Below, piece by piece: positions 1 to 8,866 of a stretch of 64,000 nt of DNA. The stretch comes from Paraburkholderia ribeironis (GTDB lineage Bacteria; Pseudomonadota; Gammaproteobacteria; Burkholderiales; Burkholderiaceae), in assembly GCF_900019265.1 (NCBI RefSeq), contig NZ_CYGX02000037.1, positions 1 through 64,000 of the forward strand, read 5' to 3'. A model generated the notes under the pieces. The model saw only the letters and a list, made by a program, of their open reading frames with translations. It was not told where the DNA came from and made no database searches. The position numbers and the translations under genes were made by a program. Each line of letters begins with the position of its first letter. Position 1 is the first letter of the stretch.

Positions 1-824
1 TTAATCAGCGTTTCCCTAGATGCATTAAAAACAACGTTTTAACCACATCTCGGGATGCACGACTCCCTCTGCGCTATAAGCAGAAAATTTTAGCCATGGA
101 TTTATTGACTTCCGACGCGAGGGTGTTAGATTTGAATCGCGTCGGAGATCACATCCGGCCGGAGCCGGGTTAGGCTCATAAATGACTCACAGCTTCACGT
201 CCAATTTGGGTTAAATGGAGGGGCCGACTGCGCGTTGTGAGAGACAGCAGTGCGGCCCGTTTTTTTGCCGGCCGATATTTGCCCGACCGCTTTCGATCCT
301 AAACCCTTTTAAAATTTTTTTCACGAACTACGTTGCGAAAAATGGTTCCGCAGGCACGTCGTTACGTTCTTCTCTTGCCAAAACGATTCCCGCTGCCTAT
401 ACCCTGCGCGGCGTGCAGGCGTCCTCCGGCATCTCGTAGTTCCAATATTTACTCGCAAACCTCGACTTCCGAGTGATATCCCCAATCAGTCTGCAGCGGC
501 AATTTTGGTTCGCGCTGAGGCAATACGCCGAGTCGCTCGCGCTCTGCCTTAAGCAGTCGCAGTTGGTAGAGCGCGGCGCGCTGCACCCGGCTAGCGGCCC
601 CTTCGCGCGGCACTCGGCCATATGAGGCGAACTAGGAAATTTTGCCGTGGCAGAAATCAGTGTGGACGGTTGCGCTGCGTTGAAGCACTACCGGCGCCCG
701 ATACGCTCTGGAGGAACAGGGAGCAGTGTCCTATTGCGAAACATTGCCGCTTACAGCTAACGCCAGCGCCGGTCAGATCACGAAATTCGGAGCCCGGTCA
801 TCGAATCTCCAAACACTTGCAAAC
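1..824. other. Gene-poor stretch with no supported gene
   Basis: No open frame here has a recognisable product, a good ribosome-binding site or codon use like the genes further on. The only structure I can point to is a perfect 10-bp inverted repeat, TCCGACGCGA at 111-120 and its complement at 137-146, separated by 16 bases and without a T-tract. The stretch is less GC-rich than the rest of the window and leads into a broken gene, so it is probably a decayed or recombined region. Confidence 0.5.
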
Positions 825-1393
825 ATGCCCCTACTTCGAGTTCTATGCTTCCGGCACGGTGAGAGTGCCGCTAATGCAGGCCATGCTACCGGCGACCCAG
901 CGTCGATCGCTCTGACTGAAATGGGCGAAAAGCAGGCTCGAGCGATCAGCCGGCGCCTTACCGAGTCTCCGGCCGTCGTGATCTGCTCACCCTTCCTCCG
1001 CGCGTAACAGACGGCGGCTCCGACGTTGACCAGATTCCCGCCGTGCCAAGTGAGATATGGCCGGTTCAGGAATTCACCTACCTCGCACCGGCCAGATACG
1101 CAGGCACGTCGGCGGACGAGCGCCGTCCGTGGGTTGATGCGTACTGGAATGCGTTCAATCGGATGCTTGTGGATGGGCTAGGGGCCGAGACTTTCACTGC
1201 CCTCATCGAGCGTGTGTGCGCCACTCTCAATCGTCTCCGGCTGCTCCACGGCGCGTCAGATGTCACGGCAGCGATGTTCGGGCATGGGCAGTTCCTGAAT
1301 GCAATGCGGTTGCTGATCCAGAATGGCGACGCAGTAATCGACGCTTACGCCATGCGCTGTCGCAATTTTTTCAACGCGCGTGCTTTCGTCTAG
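825..1393 (+). pseudogene. Broken histidine phosphatase family (phosphoglycerate mutase-like) gene
   Basis: Reading from the ATG at 825, the protein starts MPLLRVLCFRHGESAANAG, which carries the RHGE phosphohistidine motif of histidine-phosphatase proteins, and runs to SPFLRA. A TAA at 1005-1007 interrupts it where the family normally continues (RA-QTA). Homology-like sequence then resumes in another frame from about 1030 (VPSEIWPVQEFTYLAP) and continues to 1393, including FGHGQFLNAMR, which looks like the second catalytic His region. One nonsense change plus one frameshift explain the picture. A sequencing error could mimic the frameshift, but both lesions together favour a real pseudogene. 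It has no operon partner. Confidence 0.72.
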
Positions 1394-1718
1394 AGGGTTC
1401 GCTTGGCCCACCGTTAGGCTCCCGTCCCGCTCGCTTAAGCACATCTGGACGCGGCAACGCCGATTTAGCAGGCCGATCCGGTTCGAGCGGAGTAAATGCG
1501 TGTTGGACAGATGGCATCTGCTTTACCAGATTAACGATTTCGACGGCGATCTTCCGGTCTTCCACATCCTCCGACTTCGACATAGCCTTTGCCATCGCGC
1601 CGTATGCACACCGGACCTTCTGTCCGGTCTCCGAACGGTTTCCCGAATGGATGTGCCTTGCATCCTGAGCTGGCGTGACCTGCCGACGCTCGGGTGACGT
1701 ACCGCGCTTTTTCTGCAT
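1371..1718 (-). pseudogene. Possible fragment of a mobilisation/relaxase-type protein
   Basis: The minus-strand frame encodes about 115 residues. The middle (SEDVEDRKIAVEIVNLVKQMP) faintly recalls the C-terminal accessory domain of plasmid and integrative-element relaxases. There is no good ribosome-binding site or signal, and neither end looks complete. It lies between a pseudogene and a metal-resistance gene, the kind of place where mobile-element debris accumulates. The resemblance is from memory only, and this may be a chance open frame. Confidence 0.2.
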
Positions 1719-1782
1719 GTTCAGGCCTGACGGCAGGTATTGTCCCGCGTGCTCGCCTGTTTCATTTCACTTTTATTCCGCC

Positions 1783-1813
1783 TTGACCTTGAAGTAGCTC
1801 CAAGGTGTTTACT
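1783..1813 (+). promoter_or_regulatory. MerR-family-type promoter/operator for the metal ATPase
   Basis: A -35-like TTGACC (1783-1788) and a -10-like TTTACT (1808-1813) are separated by 19 bases, the overlong spacer typical of promoters activated by MerR-family metal sensors. The spacer region holds an inverted repeat, ACCTTG (1786-1791) and CAAGGT (1801-1806), nine bases apart. It sits 28 bp upstream of the ATPase start. CadR, ZntR and PbrR act on such elements. No MerR-family gene is present in the window, so the regulator would have to be encoded elsewhere. Confidence 0.7.
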
Positions 1814-1841
1814 AGAGGACATCTCAAGGAAGGAAACCAGC

Positions 1842-4238
1842 ATGCCCCACGTAGAAGCTTCGAAAGATCGCCGGGAGCACGGCGCGGCGTGCTCCGATGG
1901 ACACCATCACGACGACCATGCAGCGCGCCAGGCGCACGTCGCCGAACACGACCACAGCAACGGCAACGGCAACCCGCACGGCCACGACCACAAACACGGT
2001 CACACATGCTCGAGCGAGCATGGTGCTACCAGTCAACACAGCAATGGACACCCTCACGAGCACAAAGCACGCGACAACTGCTGCGCGCCGGCGCTCGTGT
2101 CGTTCGACTCGCTTTTCGCACCGACGTTAGTCGATGGTGCCGTGCGAACGCAAATCCGCATCCTGCAGATGGACTGTCCCACTGAAGAAGCGCTCATCCG
2201 CAAGAAACTGACCGGGATGCCCACCGTGGTATCGATGGAATTCAACCTGATGCAGCGGGTGCTCACGGTAACCCACAAGACGAACGCGCTGGCCTCCATA
2301 CTCGACGCGTTGCGCTCTTTAGGATTCACCCCCGAAACATCCGATTCGGGAGTGGTGCCCGCGGACGCGCCAGCGCCCATCAGAAAACCGGTATGGCCAC
2401 TCGCCCTCGCCGGTGCGGCAGCAATTGCTGCCGAGGTCGCGAGCTGGCTGGGGCAGCCGTCATGGCTCGTGGCAGCATTGGCGTTGGCCGCCGTTGTCGG
2501 TTCAGGTCTGACGACGTACCGCAAGGGCTGGATCGCAATCCGCAACGGCAACCTGAACATCAACGCCCTAATGAGTATCGCCGTGACGGGCGCGCTGCTC
2601 CTCGGCCAGTGGCCGGAAGCGGCCATGGTTATGGTGTTGTTCACGGTTGCGGAACTCATCGAAGCGAAGTCTCTCGACCGCGCCCGCAACGCGATAGAAG
2701 GGCTGATGAAACTGGCGCCCGATAGGGCGACAGTCCGACAGGACGACGGTACATGGCGTGAAGTCGATGCCCACAGCGTGGCGACGGGCGCCGTTGTGCG
2801 CGTCAGACCCGGGGAGCGCATTGGACTCGATGGACAGATAACGACTGGCCGCTCGTCAGTCAATCAGGCACCCATCACGGGTGAAAGCCTGCCCGTCGAG
2901 AAGGCCGAGGGGGATACCGTTTTCGCGGGCACCATCAACGAGTCCGGTTCGTTCGAATTCCGCGTGACGGCGGCCGCGAATAACACGACCCTGTCACGCA
3001 TCATTCATGCAGTGGAGCAAGCGCAAGGCGCGAAAGCCCCCACCCAACGGTTCGTCGACCAGTTTGCGCGGGTGTACACGCCGATCGTTTTTGTGATCGC
3101 GCTCGCAGTTGCGGTGGTGCCGCCGCTGGCTTTTTCCGCTAGCTGGTTCGACTGGATTTACCGGGCCCTGGTGCTGCTCGTCATCGCATGCCCGTGTGCG
3201 TTGGTCATCTCGACGCCGGTCACCATCGTCAGTGGCCTGGCTGCTGCAGCCCGACACGGGATTCTCATCAAAGGCGGAACCTATCTCGAGCAAGGACGCA
3301 AGCTCAGCTGGCTGGCATTGGACAAGACGGGAACGATTACGCACGGCAAGCCTGTTCAAACCGACTTCGAGCTGCGTGCAACCGATGTGGACGCAGTACG
3401 GGTCAAAGCTCTCGCCGCAAGTCTCGCGGGCCGCTCCGATCATCCGGTATCGCTCGCGGTTGCGAAAGCCGCGCAGATCGATGATGTGGCGCATCTCATG
3501 GTGGATGCTTTTGAAGCGATTCCAGGCCGGGGTGTTCGAGGAACGATCGACGGACGCACGTATTCGCTCGGCAATCACCGCTTGATAGAAGAGCTCGGTT
3601 TCTGTTCGGCCGACCTGGAGCAGCGACTCGACGGGCTCGAGCGCCGCGGCAAGACGGTCGTCATGCTCACGGACGATAGCCGGGTCCTCGGCATGTTTGC
3701 AGTAGCCGACACGGTCAAGGACTCGAGCCGGGAGGCAATTTCCCAGCTTCACAAGCTTGGCGTACGCACCGCCATGTTAACCGGCGACAACCCGCACACT
3801 GCGCAGGCCATTGCCGATCAGGTCGGCATTGACAGTGCAGAGGGCAATCAGTTGCCCGAGGACAAGCTGCGCGCAGTCGAGCGTTTGTCGGCGGACTCGA
3901 CGATGGTCGGAATGGTCGGCGACGGCATTAACGACGCGCCGGCCCTCGCGCGGGCGGACATTGGTTTCGCGATGGGGGCAATGGGAACAGATGCAGCCAT
4001 CGAGACCGCCGATGTCGCTCTGATGGACGACGACCTGCGCAAGATTCCGAGGTTCATCCGACTGTCGAAGGCAACGTACTCCGTGCTCGTGCAAAACATC
4101 ACGTTGGCTCTTGCTATCAAGGCCGTATTCCTCGTGCTGACCGTTGCGGGCCTCGGGACGATGTGGATGGCAGTGTTCGCAGACGTCGGCGCGAGTCTGA
4201 TCGTGGTGGGTAATGGACTCCGCCTGTTGCGCAAGTGA
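1842..4238 (+). CDS. cadA: Zn2+/Cd2+/Pb2+-exporting P1B-type ATPase
   Basis: Inner-membrane pump that exports divalent soft metals using ATP; 798 aa. The first ~70 residues are His- and Asp-rich (HHHDDH, HGHDHKHGH), a likely metal-binding tail. They are followed by a ferredoxin-like metal domain with QMDCPTEE, which has one Cys instead of the usual pair. Catalytic landmarks are TGES, the transmembrane CPC motif (about C450-C452), the phosphorylated Asp in DKTGTIT (about D494), SDHP, and GDGINDAPA. Lys in NITLALAIK and Asp in the last helices (FADVGAS) fit the Zn/Cd/Pb subgroup rather than copper pumps. I chose ATG 1842 because it has AAGGAAGG eight bases upstream; the in-frame TTG at 1740 lies upstream of the promoter. 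Confidence 0.93.
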   Translation: MPHVEASKDRREHGAACSDGHHHDDHAARQAHVAEHDHSNGNGNPHGHDHKHGHTCSSEHGATSQHSNGHPHEHKARDNCCAPALVSFDSLFAPTLVDGAVRTQIRILQMDCPTEEALIRKKLTGMPTVVSMEFNLMQRVLTVTHKTNALASILDALRSLGFTPETSDSGVVPADAPAPIRKPVWPLALAGAAAIAAEVASWLGQPSWLVAALALAAVVGSGLTTYRKGWIAIRNGNLNINALMSIAVTGALLLGQWPEAAMVMVLFTVAELIEAKSLDRARNAIEGLMKLAPDRATVRQDDGTWREVDAHSVATGAVVRVRPGERIGLDGQITTGRSSVNQAPITGESLPVEKAEGDTVFAGTINESGSFEFRVTAAANNTTLSRIIHAVEQAQGAKAPTQRFVDQFARVYTPIVFVIALAVAVVPPLAFSASWFDWIYRALVLLVIACPCALVISTPVTIVSGLAAAARHGILIKGGTYLEQGRKLSWLALDKTGTITHGKPVQTDFELRATDVDAVRVKALAASLAGRSDHPVSLAVAKAAQIDDVAHLMVDAFEAIPGRGVRGTIDGRTYSLGNHRLIEELGFCSADLEQRLDGLERRGKTVVMLTDDSRVLGMFAVADTVKDSSREAISQLHKLGVRTAMLTGDNPHTAQAIADQVGIDSAEGNQLPEDKLRAVERLSADSTMVGMVGDGINDAPALARADIGFAMGAMGTDAAIETADVALMDDDLRKIPRFIRLSKATYSVLVQNITLALAIKAVFLVLTVAGLGTMWMAVFADVGASLIVVGNGLRLLRK

Positions 4239-4478
4239 TGTCTGCCAGGGATACCTAATCATCGATGTGTCTAACGCACGTGAGAGTATCGGTCGAAGAC
4301 TGGCCACGGGTGGTTCGTGAATTCGAGGCGTGACAGGGCCGAAAATGCGACGCTACGTCGACTCGTATAAATCTCTTGAGCGCGTAGTGGTGTGCGGAAA
4401 TGTCCCCTTGCACCGCTCTTTCTATCGCCCCCGCAAGGTTGTTAAAAGCGGCCTTTGCCGCTAGAATCCCCGGGTCAC

Positions 4479-4580
4479 TGGGGAGTAGCCTTCCTTCATC
4501 CTTTGAAGGAGAGCGCGTCAACATACTTGGCCTGCGGGTCATGGCGCGTTCGACCGGGTCGGTTTGGCGAGACCACTGAC
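4479..4580 (+). ncRNA. yybP-ykoY family (Mn2+) riboswitch
   Basis: The untranslated leader contains the conserved blocks of the yybP-ykoY aptamer in order: TGGGGAGTAGCC (4479-4490), GTCAACATACTTGGCC (about 4517-4532) and GGCGAGACCA (4565-4574). The first and last segments flank variable hairpins. This RNA senses Mn2+ and usually precedes exporters (MntP, TerC-like, Ca2+/Mn2+ ATPases, CaCA exchangers). It lies about 160 bp before an exchanger gene in the same orientation, so it probably switches that gene on in excess metal. The assignment is from motif memory, without a covariance search. Confidence 0.82.
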
Positions 4581-4739
4581 GTACTGCCTCGTTCTGGTCG
4601 GACGGGAAGCGGTGCGTCATTGGTTCGTCATCTACGTCCGACCGTGGAGTTGCCCTGTGAAGTATCGTTGTGCCCTGCCAGTCCCCCCTCTTGGCGGTCC
4701 GCTGCCTCGCTGCCTTTCGGCGTTTGCCGGGAGGCGCGC

Positions 4740-5750
4740 ATGACCGGTCTCCTGTTCGAACTTGCCGTCATGCTGGTCGTCATTCTAGTGGCGGCCGAGC
4801 TCTTCACCAATGCGCTCGAGCATCTAGGCGAACGCCTGAAGATTTCCGAAGGCGTAACGGGTTCGCTATTCGCTGCGGTAGGCACTGCCTTGCCCGAGAC
4901 ACTCGTACCGCTACTCGCGATTGCCAGTGGCGCGACCGACAGCGTGGTCAATCAGGAGATCGGCGTCGGCGCAATCCTCGGCGCGCCGCTGATGCTCTCC
5001 ACGCTCTCCACCTTCCTGATGACGCTTTCGATTCTCGGCTCGCGCGGCGTGCGCGGATGGGTCGCGCCCGAACGCACGGGCTTCACGCGCGACCTCAACT
5101 ACTTTCTGTGCGCTTTCGTGCTCGCGGCCGCGGCGATGTACGTGCCGCATGAGCAGATGATCGTGCGCGCGCTCTTCAGCGTGGCGCTGGTCGGCGTATA
5201 CATCACCTATGTGGTGATGACTTTCCGCGCATCGAATCAATTGGTCGACGCGGGCCATGGCACCGAAGCGCTGGGCAAGATGCTGATCTCGCGCGTCGGC
5301 GTCCCGACCAACCTCGGGACCATCGTGGTGCAACTGGCGCTTGCCGTTGCATTGCTGGTATGGGGGGCGGAAGGTTTCATCCATGGTGTGCGGGGCGTGT
5401 CGCAGGCGCTCGGCGTGTCGCCGCTGCTGCTCTCGCTGCTGATCATTCCGATCGCCACCGAGTTGCCGGAGAAGGTCAACAGCATCCTGTGGATTCGCCG
5501 CGGCAAGGACACGCTGGCTTTCGGCAACATCACCGGCGCGATGGTGTTTCAAGGCACCCTGCTTCCCGCGATCGGCATCATGCTGACGCCGTGGGTGCCG
5601 CGCGTCGAAGTGGTGACCGGCATCATGATTACGCTCGCTGCCGCTGCGTGGCTGCGCATCAACGTGCGCTCGCGAGGCGTGCCGGTGTGGGCGCTGCTCG
5701 TCTGCGGGGCGTTGTACGCGACGTACCTGGCGATCACGCTGATGCGCTAG
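4740..5750 (+). CDS. CaCA-family cation/proton (Na+/Ca2+-type) exchanger, probable Mn2+/Ca2+ exporter
   Basis: Polytopic inner-membrane protein of 336 aa with two homologous halves, each carrying an acidic alpha-repeat. The first has GTALPETLVPLLAIASG (~residues 44-60) and the second has IATELPEKVNSILWIRRG in the C-terminal half, as in sodium/calcium exchanger domains. The start is ATG 4740, preceded by GGGAGG at 4729-4734; the frame is open further upstream, but that part is the riboswitch leader. The riboswitch suggests that Mn2+, or Ca2+ with Mn2+, is the physiological substrate. The preceding gene is also a metal exporter, but it has its own promoter. Confidence 0.85.
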   Translation: MTGLLFELAVMLVVILVAAELFTNALEHLGERLKISEGVTGSLFAAVGTALPETLVPLLAIASGATDSVVNQEIGVGAILGAPLMLSTLSTFLMTLSILGSRGVRGWVAPERTGFTRDLNYFLCAFVLAAAAMYVPHEQMIVRALFSVALVGVYITYVVMTFRASNQLVDAGHGTEALGKMLISRVGVPTNLGTIVVQLALAVALLVWGAEGFIHGVRGVSQALGVSPLLLSLLIIPIATELPEKVNSILWIRRGKDTLAFGNITGAMVFQGTLLPAIGIMLTPWVPRVEVVTGIMITLAAAAWLRINVRSRGVPVWALLVCGALYATYLAITLMR

Positions 5751-5996
5751 GCGCGGCGAGTGTCACCGCAAGCCCTGTTCAGACGCCGGCGAGCAACAGC
5801 AAGGAGCGCTACATCGCAGTTTTTATTGTGCGTCGCTCCGTGAGCACTGACGGCGGGATAAACCCGTCATCCGACGCGGCGGGCCCAATCGACAGGTTAA
5901 GCGGGCACGCTGATCGGCAACGATGCCAATTCGCTCCTGCCTGTCGTCAGGGTGGCGGCCATATCAAGCCATGCCACCCCGCTCCGTGCTCACGCA

Positions 5997-6725
5997 TCAA
6001 GTCTTCGCCGTGGCCGTCGCTTCGACGAACTCGCGCTTTGCGCGCAGCAAATCGGCCAGGATTTCCATTGACCGCCCCTCGTCTGCCGTCAGGTCAACAA
6101 GGAATCGATCGTTATTCTTTTGCATCCACGACATCGGCATGTCCCACCATTCAAGTTCCAGAAGTTTCTCGCGGATACGCTCGGAGAACCGGAACCGGAC
6201 AAGGCGTGCAGGGCTGCCCACATAGATGCCATAAGGTTCGCTTTTGAAATTAGGCGGCACCACGGTTCTCGCCCCGATAACGCATCCGTTCTCGATGGTG
6301 GAACCGCCAAGAAACATCGCTTCGTCGCCGATCCACACGTCGTTGCGGATTACCGTGTCGCCATATTGCGGCGGTGGCACGTTGTTCAGCCCACTGCCGT
6401 AAGCACTAAGCACTGACGTTGAAATCGTCCGCATGTCATGCTGCCCATTTAGCAGAAACTTCAATCTCAAGCCACCGGCGACGTATTTCCCAACTACGAG
6501 CTTCTGCAAATCGGAGTCGTATTTGGCGGTCGAGCCGACACCTATTCCTGAACACTTGCCAATCGAGAAGGTTCCAACCTTCGCTTCTTCATCCAGCCAG
6601 TCGCGAAAGAAGTTGTTCGGGATCGTCGAGATCGATCCATCTCGATAGCCAAGCACGATGAAGGCTTTCGAATAAGGGTGTTGGGGCTGAACTCCGATAA
6701 AGTCGTCTGATGTGGTTACGTTCAT
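5997..6725 (-). CDS. Left-handed beta-helix acetyltransferase (Vat/CatB-like)
   Basis: Predicted acetyl-CoA-dependent O- or N-acetyltransferase, 242 aa. Hexapeptide-type repeats are visible in VIRNDVWIGDEAMFLGG and STIENGCVIGARTVV, followed by GIYVGSPARLVRFRF, the usual C-terminal signature of xenobiotic/CatB-type acyltransferases. The N-terminal ~60 residues (PNNFFRDWLDEE) are not part of the helix. I used ATG 6725 (MNVTTSDDF); a GTG 36 bases upstream is also possible, and neither has a strong ribosome-binding site. It is the last gene of a minus-strand run with a sugar aminotransferase and a second acetyltransferase, so a role in decorating a flagellin or surface sugar is more likely than drug resistance. 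That role is inferred. Confidence 0.7.
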   Translation of the reverse strand: MNVTTSDDFIGVQPQHPYSKAFIVLGYRDGSISTIPNNFFRDWLDEEAKVGTFSIGKCSGIGVGSTAKYDSDLQKLVVGKYVAGGLRLKFLLNGQHDMRTISTSVLSAYGSGLNNVPPPQYGDTVIRNDVWIGDEAMFLGGSTIENGCVIGARTVVPPNFKSEPYGIYVGSPARLVRFRFSERIREKLLELEWWDMPMSWMQKNNDRFLVDLTADEGRSMEILADLLRAKREFVEATATAKT

Positions 6726-6976
6726 GATGGTCCGTAGAAGGTGATTCGCGTCGCCGGCCACGCTTCGACATCAAGATCGAGAACGGCGAGGATGGTGCCG
6801 AAAAGCATATCGACGAGCGCGATAGCGCACTTCGCCGAATAGCGGCGCATTTCACGATCACTTCGACCTATAAGCACGTTTTACGGTGAGGGCCAGGCGC
6901 TGCCTACCTGCGCATCGGGTAGTTTGAGTCGCAGCGGGTTCGCCGGCGGGAGTAAGCGGTTCAGGCCTGATTCTGA

Positions 6977-7639
6977 CTAAAGATATTTGTCGCCCTGCTG
7001 ACGATCCCGGACCTTCTTCGCGGGGTTTCCGTATGTGACCGAAAAGGCGTCGACCGCCTTGAGAACAACTGATCCCGCGCCCACCACGCTGTGTTCGCCA
7101 ATCGTGATTCCATGGCGCAACACGGCGCCGATGCTCACGGCCGCGTGGCTGCCGATGCGGCAATTGCCGCCGGTGGTCACGCCCGGCGCGAGGCTCGAAA
7201 AATCCTCCATGACGCAGTCGTGATCGAGCGATGCCTTCGTGTTCACGATGCAGAACCGGCCCACGCGGCAGTCAGCGTTGATAACGGCTCCCGCCATGAC
7301 GACAGTGCCAGCTCCGATGCTTGTCCCTTTGCCGACGCTGGCCGCTGGGTGGACTACGCTGACGAATGGCAAATGTGGGCAGACATTGGCCACCTTGGCG
7401 GCCACGTTCGAGCGAACGCTGTTATCCCCGATCGCGACGACCGCTCCCTTCAGATCGTGTTCGATGGCCAACCTCGCCAGATCGGATTCGCCGCCAAGAA
7501 CCGGATAGCCGAGAGTCGCTTCGCCAACTGCCCGAAAGGCGTCGATGAGGCCGGCGATCCGGTAGCGCCCCTGCTTTTCAACGATGTCGATAATAACTTT
7601 GGCGTGGCCGGAAGATCCGACAAGCACGATGTTTTGCAT
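6977..7639 (-). CDS. NeuD/PglD-family sugar O/N-acyltransferase
   Basis: 220 aa. It begins MQNIVLVGSSGHAKVIIDIV, the Rossmann-like N-terminal fold with the GxxGHAK motif of NeuD/PglD proteins. Imperfect hexapeptide repeats follow from about residue 85 (VHPAASVGKGTSIGAGTVV, HDCVMEDFSSLAPG), then the ending GNPAKKVRDR. The family acetylates amino sugars such as sialic acid or UDP-4-amino sugars; His in NTKASLDHDC fits the catalytic base. I use ATG 7639, 32 bases downstream of the aminotransferase stop; the open frame extends upstream but would overlap that gene. The pair probably converts a keto sugar to an N-acetylated amino sugar. Confidence 0.85.
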   Translation of the reverse strand: MQNIVLVGSSGHAKVIIDIVEKQGRYRIAGLIDAFRAVGEATLGYPVLGGESDLARLAIEHDLKGAVVAIGDNSVRSNVAAKVANVCPHLPFVSVVHPAASVGKGTSIGAGTVVMAGAVINADCRVGRFCIVNTKASLDHDCVMEDFSSLAPGVTTGGNCRIGSHAAVSIGAVLRHGITIGEHSVVGAGSVVLKAVDAFSVTYGNPAKKVRDRQQGDKYL

Positions 7640-7671
7640 TGCCAACGTTCCGTTGTTAAGACCGGCTCGGT

Positions 7672-8820
7672 TTATTGAATACCGGCGACGATGCTGACAA
7701 TGCGTTCGACCTGTACCGGGTTCAGACCGGGATAGATCGGCAGACACAAGATTCGTTTCGAAGCGGCGGCAGCGGTACTCAGATTGTTCTGGTCGGAGGA
7801 CGGCAGGCCACGATACATCGGGAATTCAGATATAAGCGGGTAGAAGTAGCGGCGCGCGAAAATACCGTGTTCCTTCAGGCGCTCGTACAGTGCGTCACGG
7901 CTGATTGGAAAATTGTCTTCAACCTGAACGGGAAAGTAAGCGTAATTCGCCACTTTTTCGCCTGCGTCTGACATGCAGCGGATGCCAGGTACGTCAGCGA
8001 GCAGCTCGCGGTACTGCGCGTCGATTGCCTTGCGTTTTGCCAACGCATTGTCGACGTGTTGCAACTGCAGAAGTCCGAACGCGGCATTGATTTCGCTCAT
8101 CTTGCCGTTGATGCCGGCGGCCACGACTGTCACTTCATCCACGAAACCGAAGTTCTTCAGATGGTCGATGCGCTGTTTGGTTTTCGCGTCCGGGCAGACA
8201 ATCGCGCCGCCCTCAAACGTGTTGAAGACCTTGGTGGCGTGGAAACTGACAATCGACAGATCACCGTGCTTGAGCACACTGCCATCTTCGGTCTGCACGC
8301 CAAATGCGTGCGCGGCGTCGTAAATGACCTTGAGGTTGTAGTTGTCGGCGATCTTCTGGATGGCTTTCACATCGCAGGGATGACCGTAGCAGTGCACCGG
8401 CATGATGGCGGTTGTTTGCGGCGTGATCGCCGCTTCAATCTTTTCCGGGTCCAGGTTGAGCGTGTCCGGATCGACGTCCACGAAGACCGGTTTGATGCCG
8501 TTCCAAAGCAGCGAATGCGCGGTGGCTGCAAACGAGTAGGGCGTCGTAATGCATTCGCCATTGACGCGCAGCGCTTGCAGCGCGGTCACGAGAGCTAGCG
8601 TGCCGTTCGCGAATAGCGCGAGGTGTTCGACGCCCAGATACTCGCAAAGTGCCTTCTCGAGTTGCTGATGGAACGGCCCCCCGTTGGTGAGTGTCTTGCT
8701 GTTCCAGATCTTTTCGAGGTACGGCATGAACTCGGCCAGCGGCGGCAGATGTGGCTGAGTGACATAGATGCGTTCGTCGTCCAGCGACGTGATCGCACGG
8801 AGAGGCGCGCTAGAACCCAT
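7672..8820 (-). CDS. DegT/DnrJ/EryC1/StrS-family sugar aminotransferase
   Basis: PLP-dependent nucleotide-sugar aminotransferase, 382 aa, normal family length. It has LTNGGPFHQQLEKAL near the N-terminus, FANGTLAL (phosphate-binding Thr/Ala region), VIYDAAHAFG (Asp contacting the PLP ring) and SFHATKVFNTFEGG, whose Lys is the Schiff-base residue. ATG 8820 has GAGGAA upstream. It lies 46 bp after the O-GlcNAc-transferase-like gene and just before a NeuD-like acyltransferase, so the set looks like a short operon making an acylated amino sugar. The exact sugar cannot be read from sequence. Confidence 0.88.
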   Translation of the reverse strand: MGSSAPLRAITSLDDERIYVTQPHLPPLAEFMPYLEKIWNSKTLTNGGPFHQQLEKALCEYLGVEHLALFANGTLALVTALQALRVNGECITTPYSFAATAHSLLWNGIKPVFVDVDPDTLNLDPEKIEAAITPQTTAIMPVHCYGHPCDVKAIQKIADNYNLKVIYDAAHAFGVQTEDGSVLKHGDLSIVSFHATKVFNTFEGGAIVCPDAKTKQRIDHLKNFGFVDEVTVVAAGINGKMSEINAAFGLLQLQHVDNALAKRKAIDAQYRELLADVPGIRCMSDAGEKVANYAYFPVQVEDNFPISRDALYERLKEHGIFARRYFYPLISEFPMYRGLPSSDQNNLSTAAAASKRILCLPIYPGLNPVQVERIVSIVAGIQ

Positions 8821-8866
8821 GGTTTCCTCGCTGCAGTTTTTTGGTCTGGGTCACGGATGACGGCCG

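Noticed and set aside
1..30. Possible insertion-sequence end at the left edge
   Set aside because: The terminal bases look faintly like an IS inverted repeat when read on the minus strand, but nothing beyond the edge is visible and no partner repeat was found.
1740..1841. TTG start at 1740 for the metal ATPase
   Set aside because: A well-formed MerR-type promoter lies at 1783-1813, downstream of that codon, and ATG 1842 has a strong ribosome-binding site.
4455..4739. N-terminal extension of the cation exchanger from an upstream in-frame start
   Set aside because: The segment is the riboswitch leader and does not resemble the exchanger family; ATG 4740 has a good ribosome-binding site.
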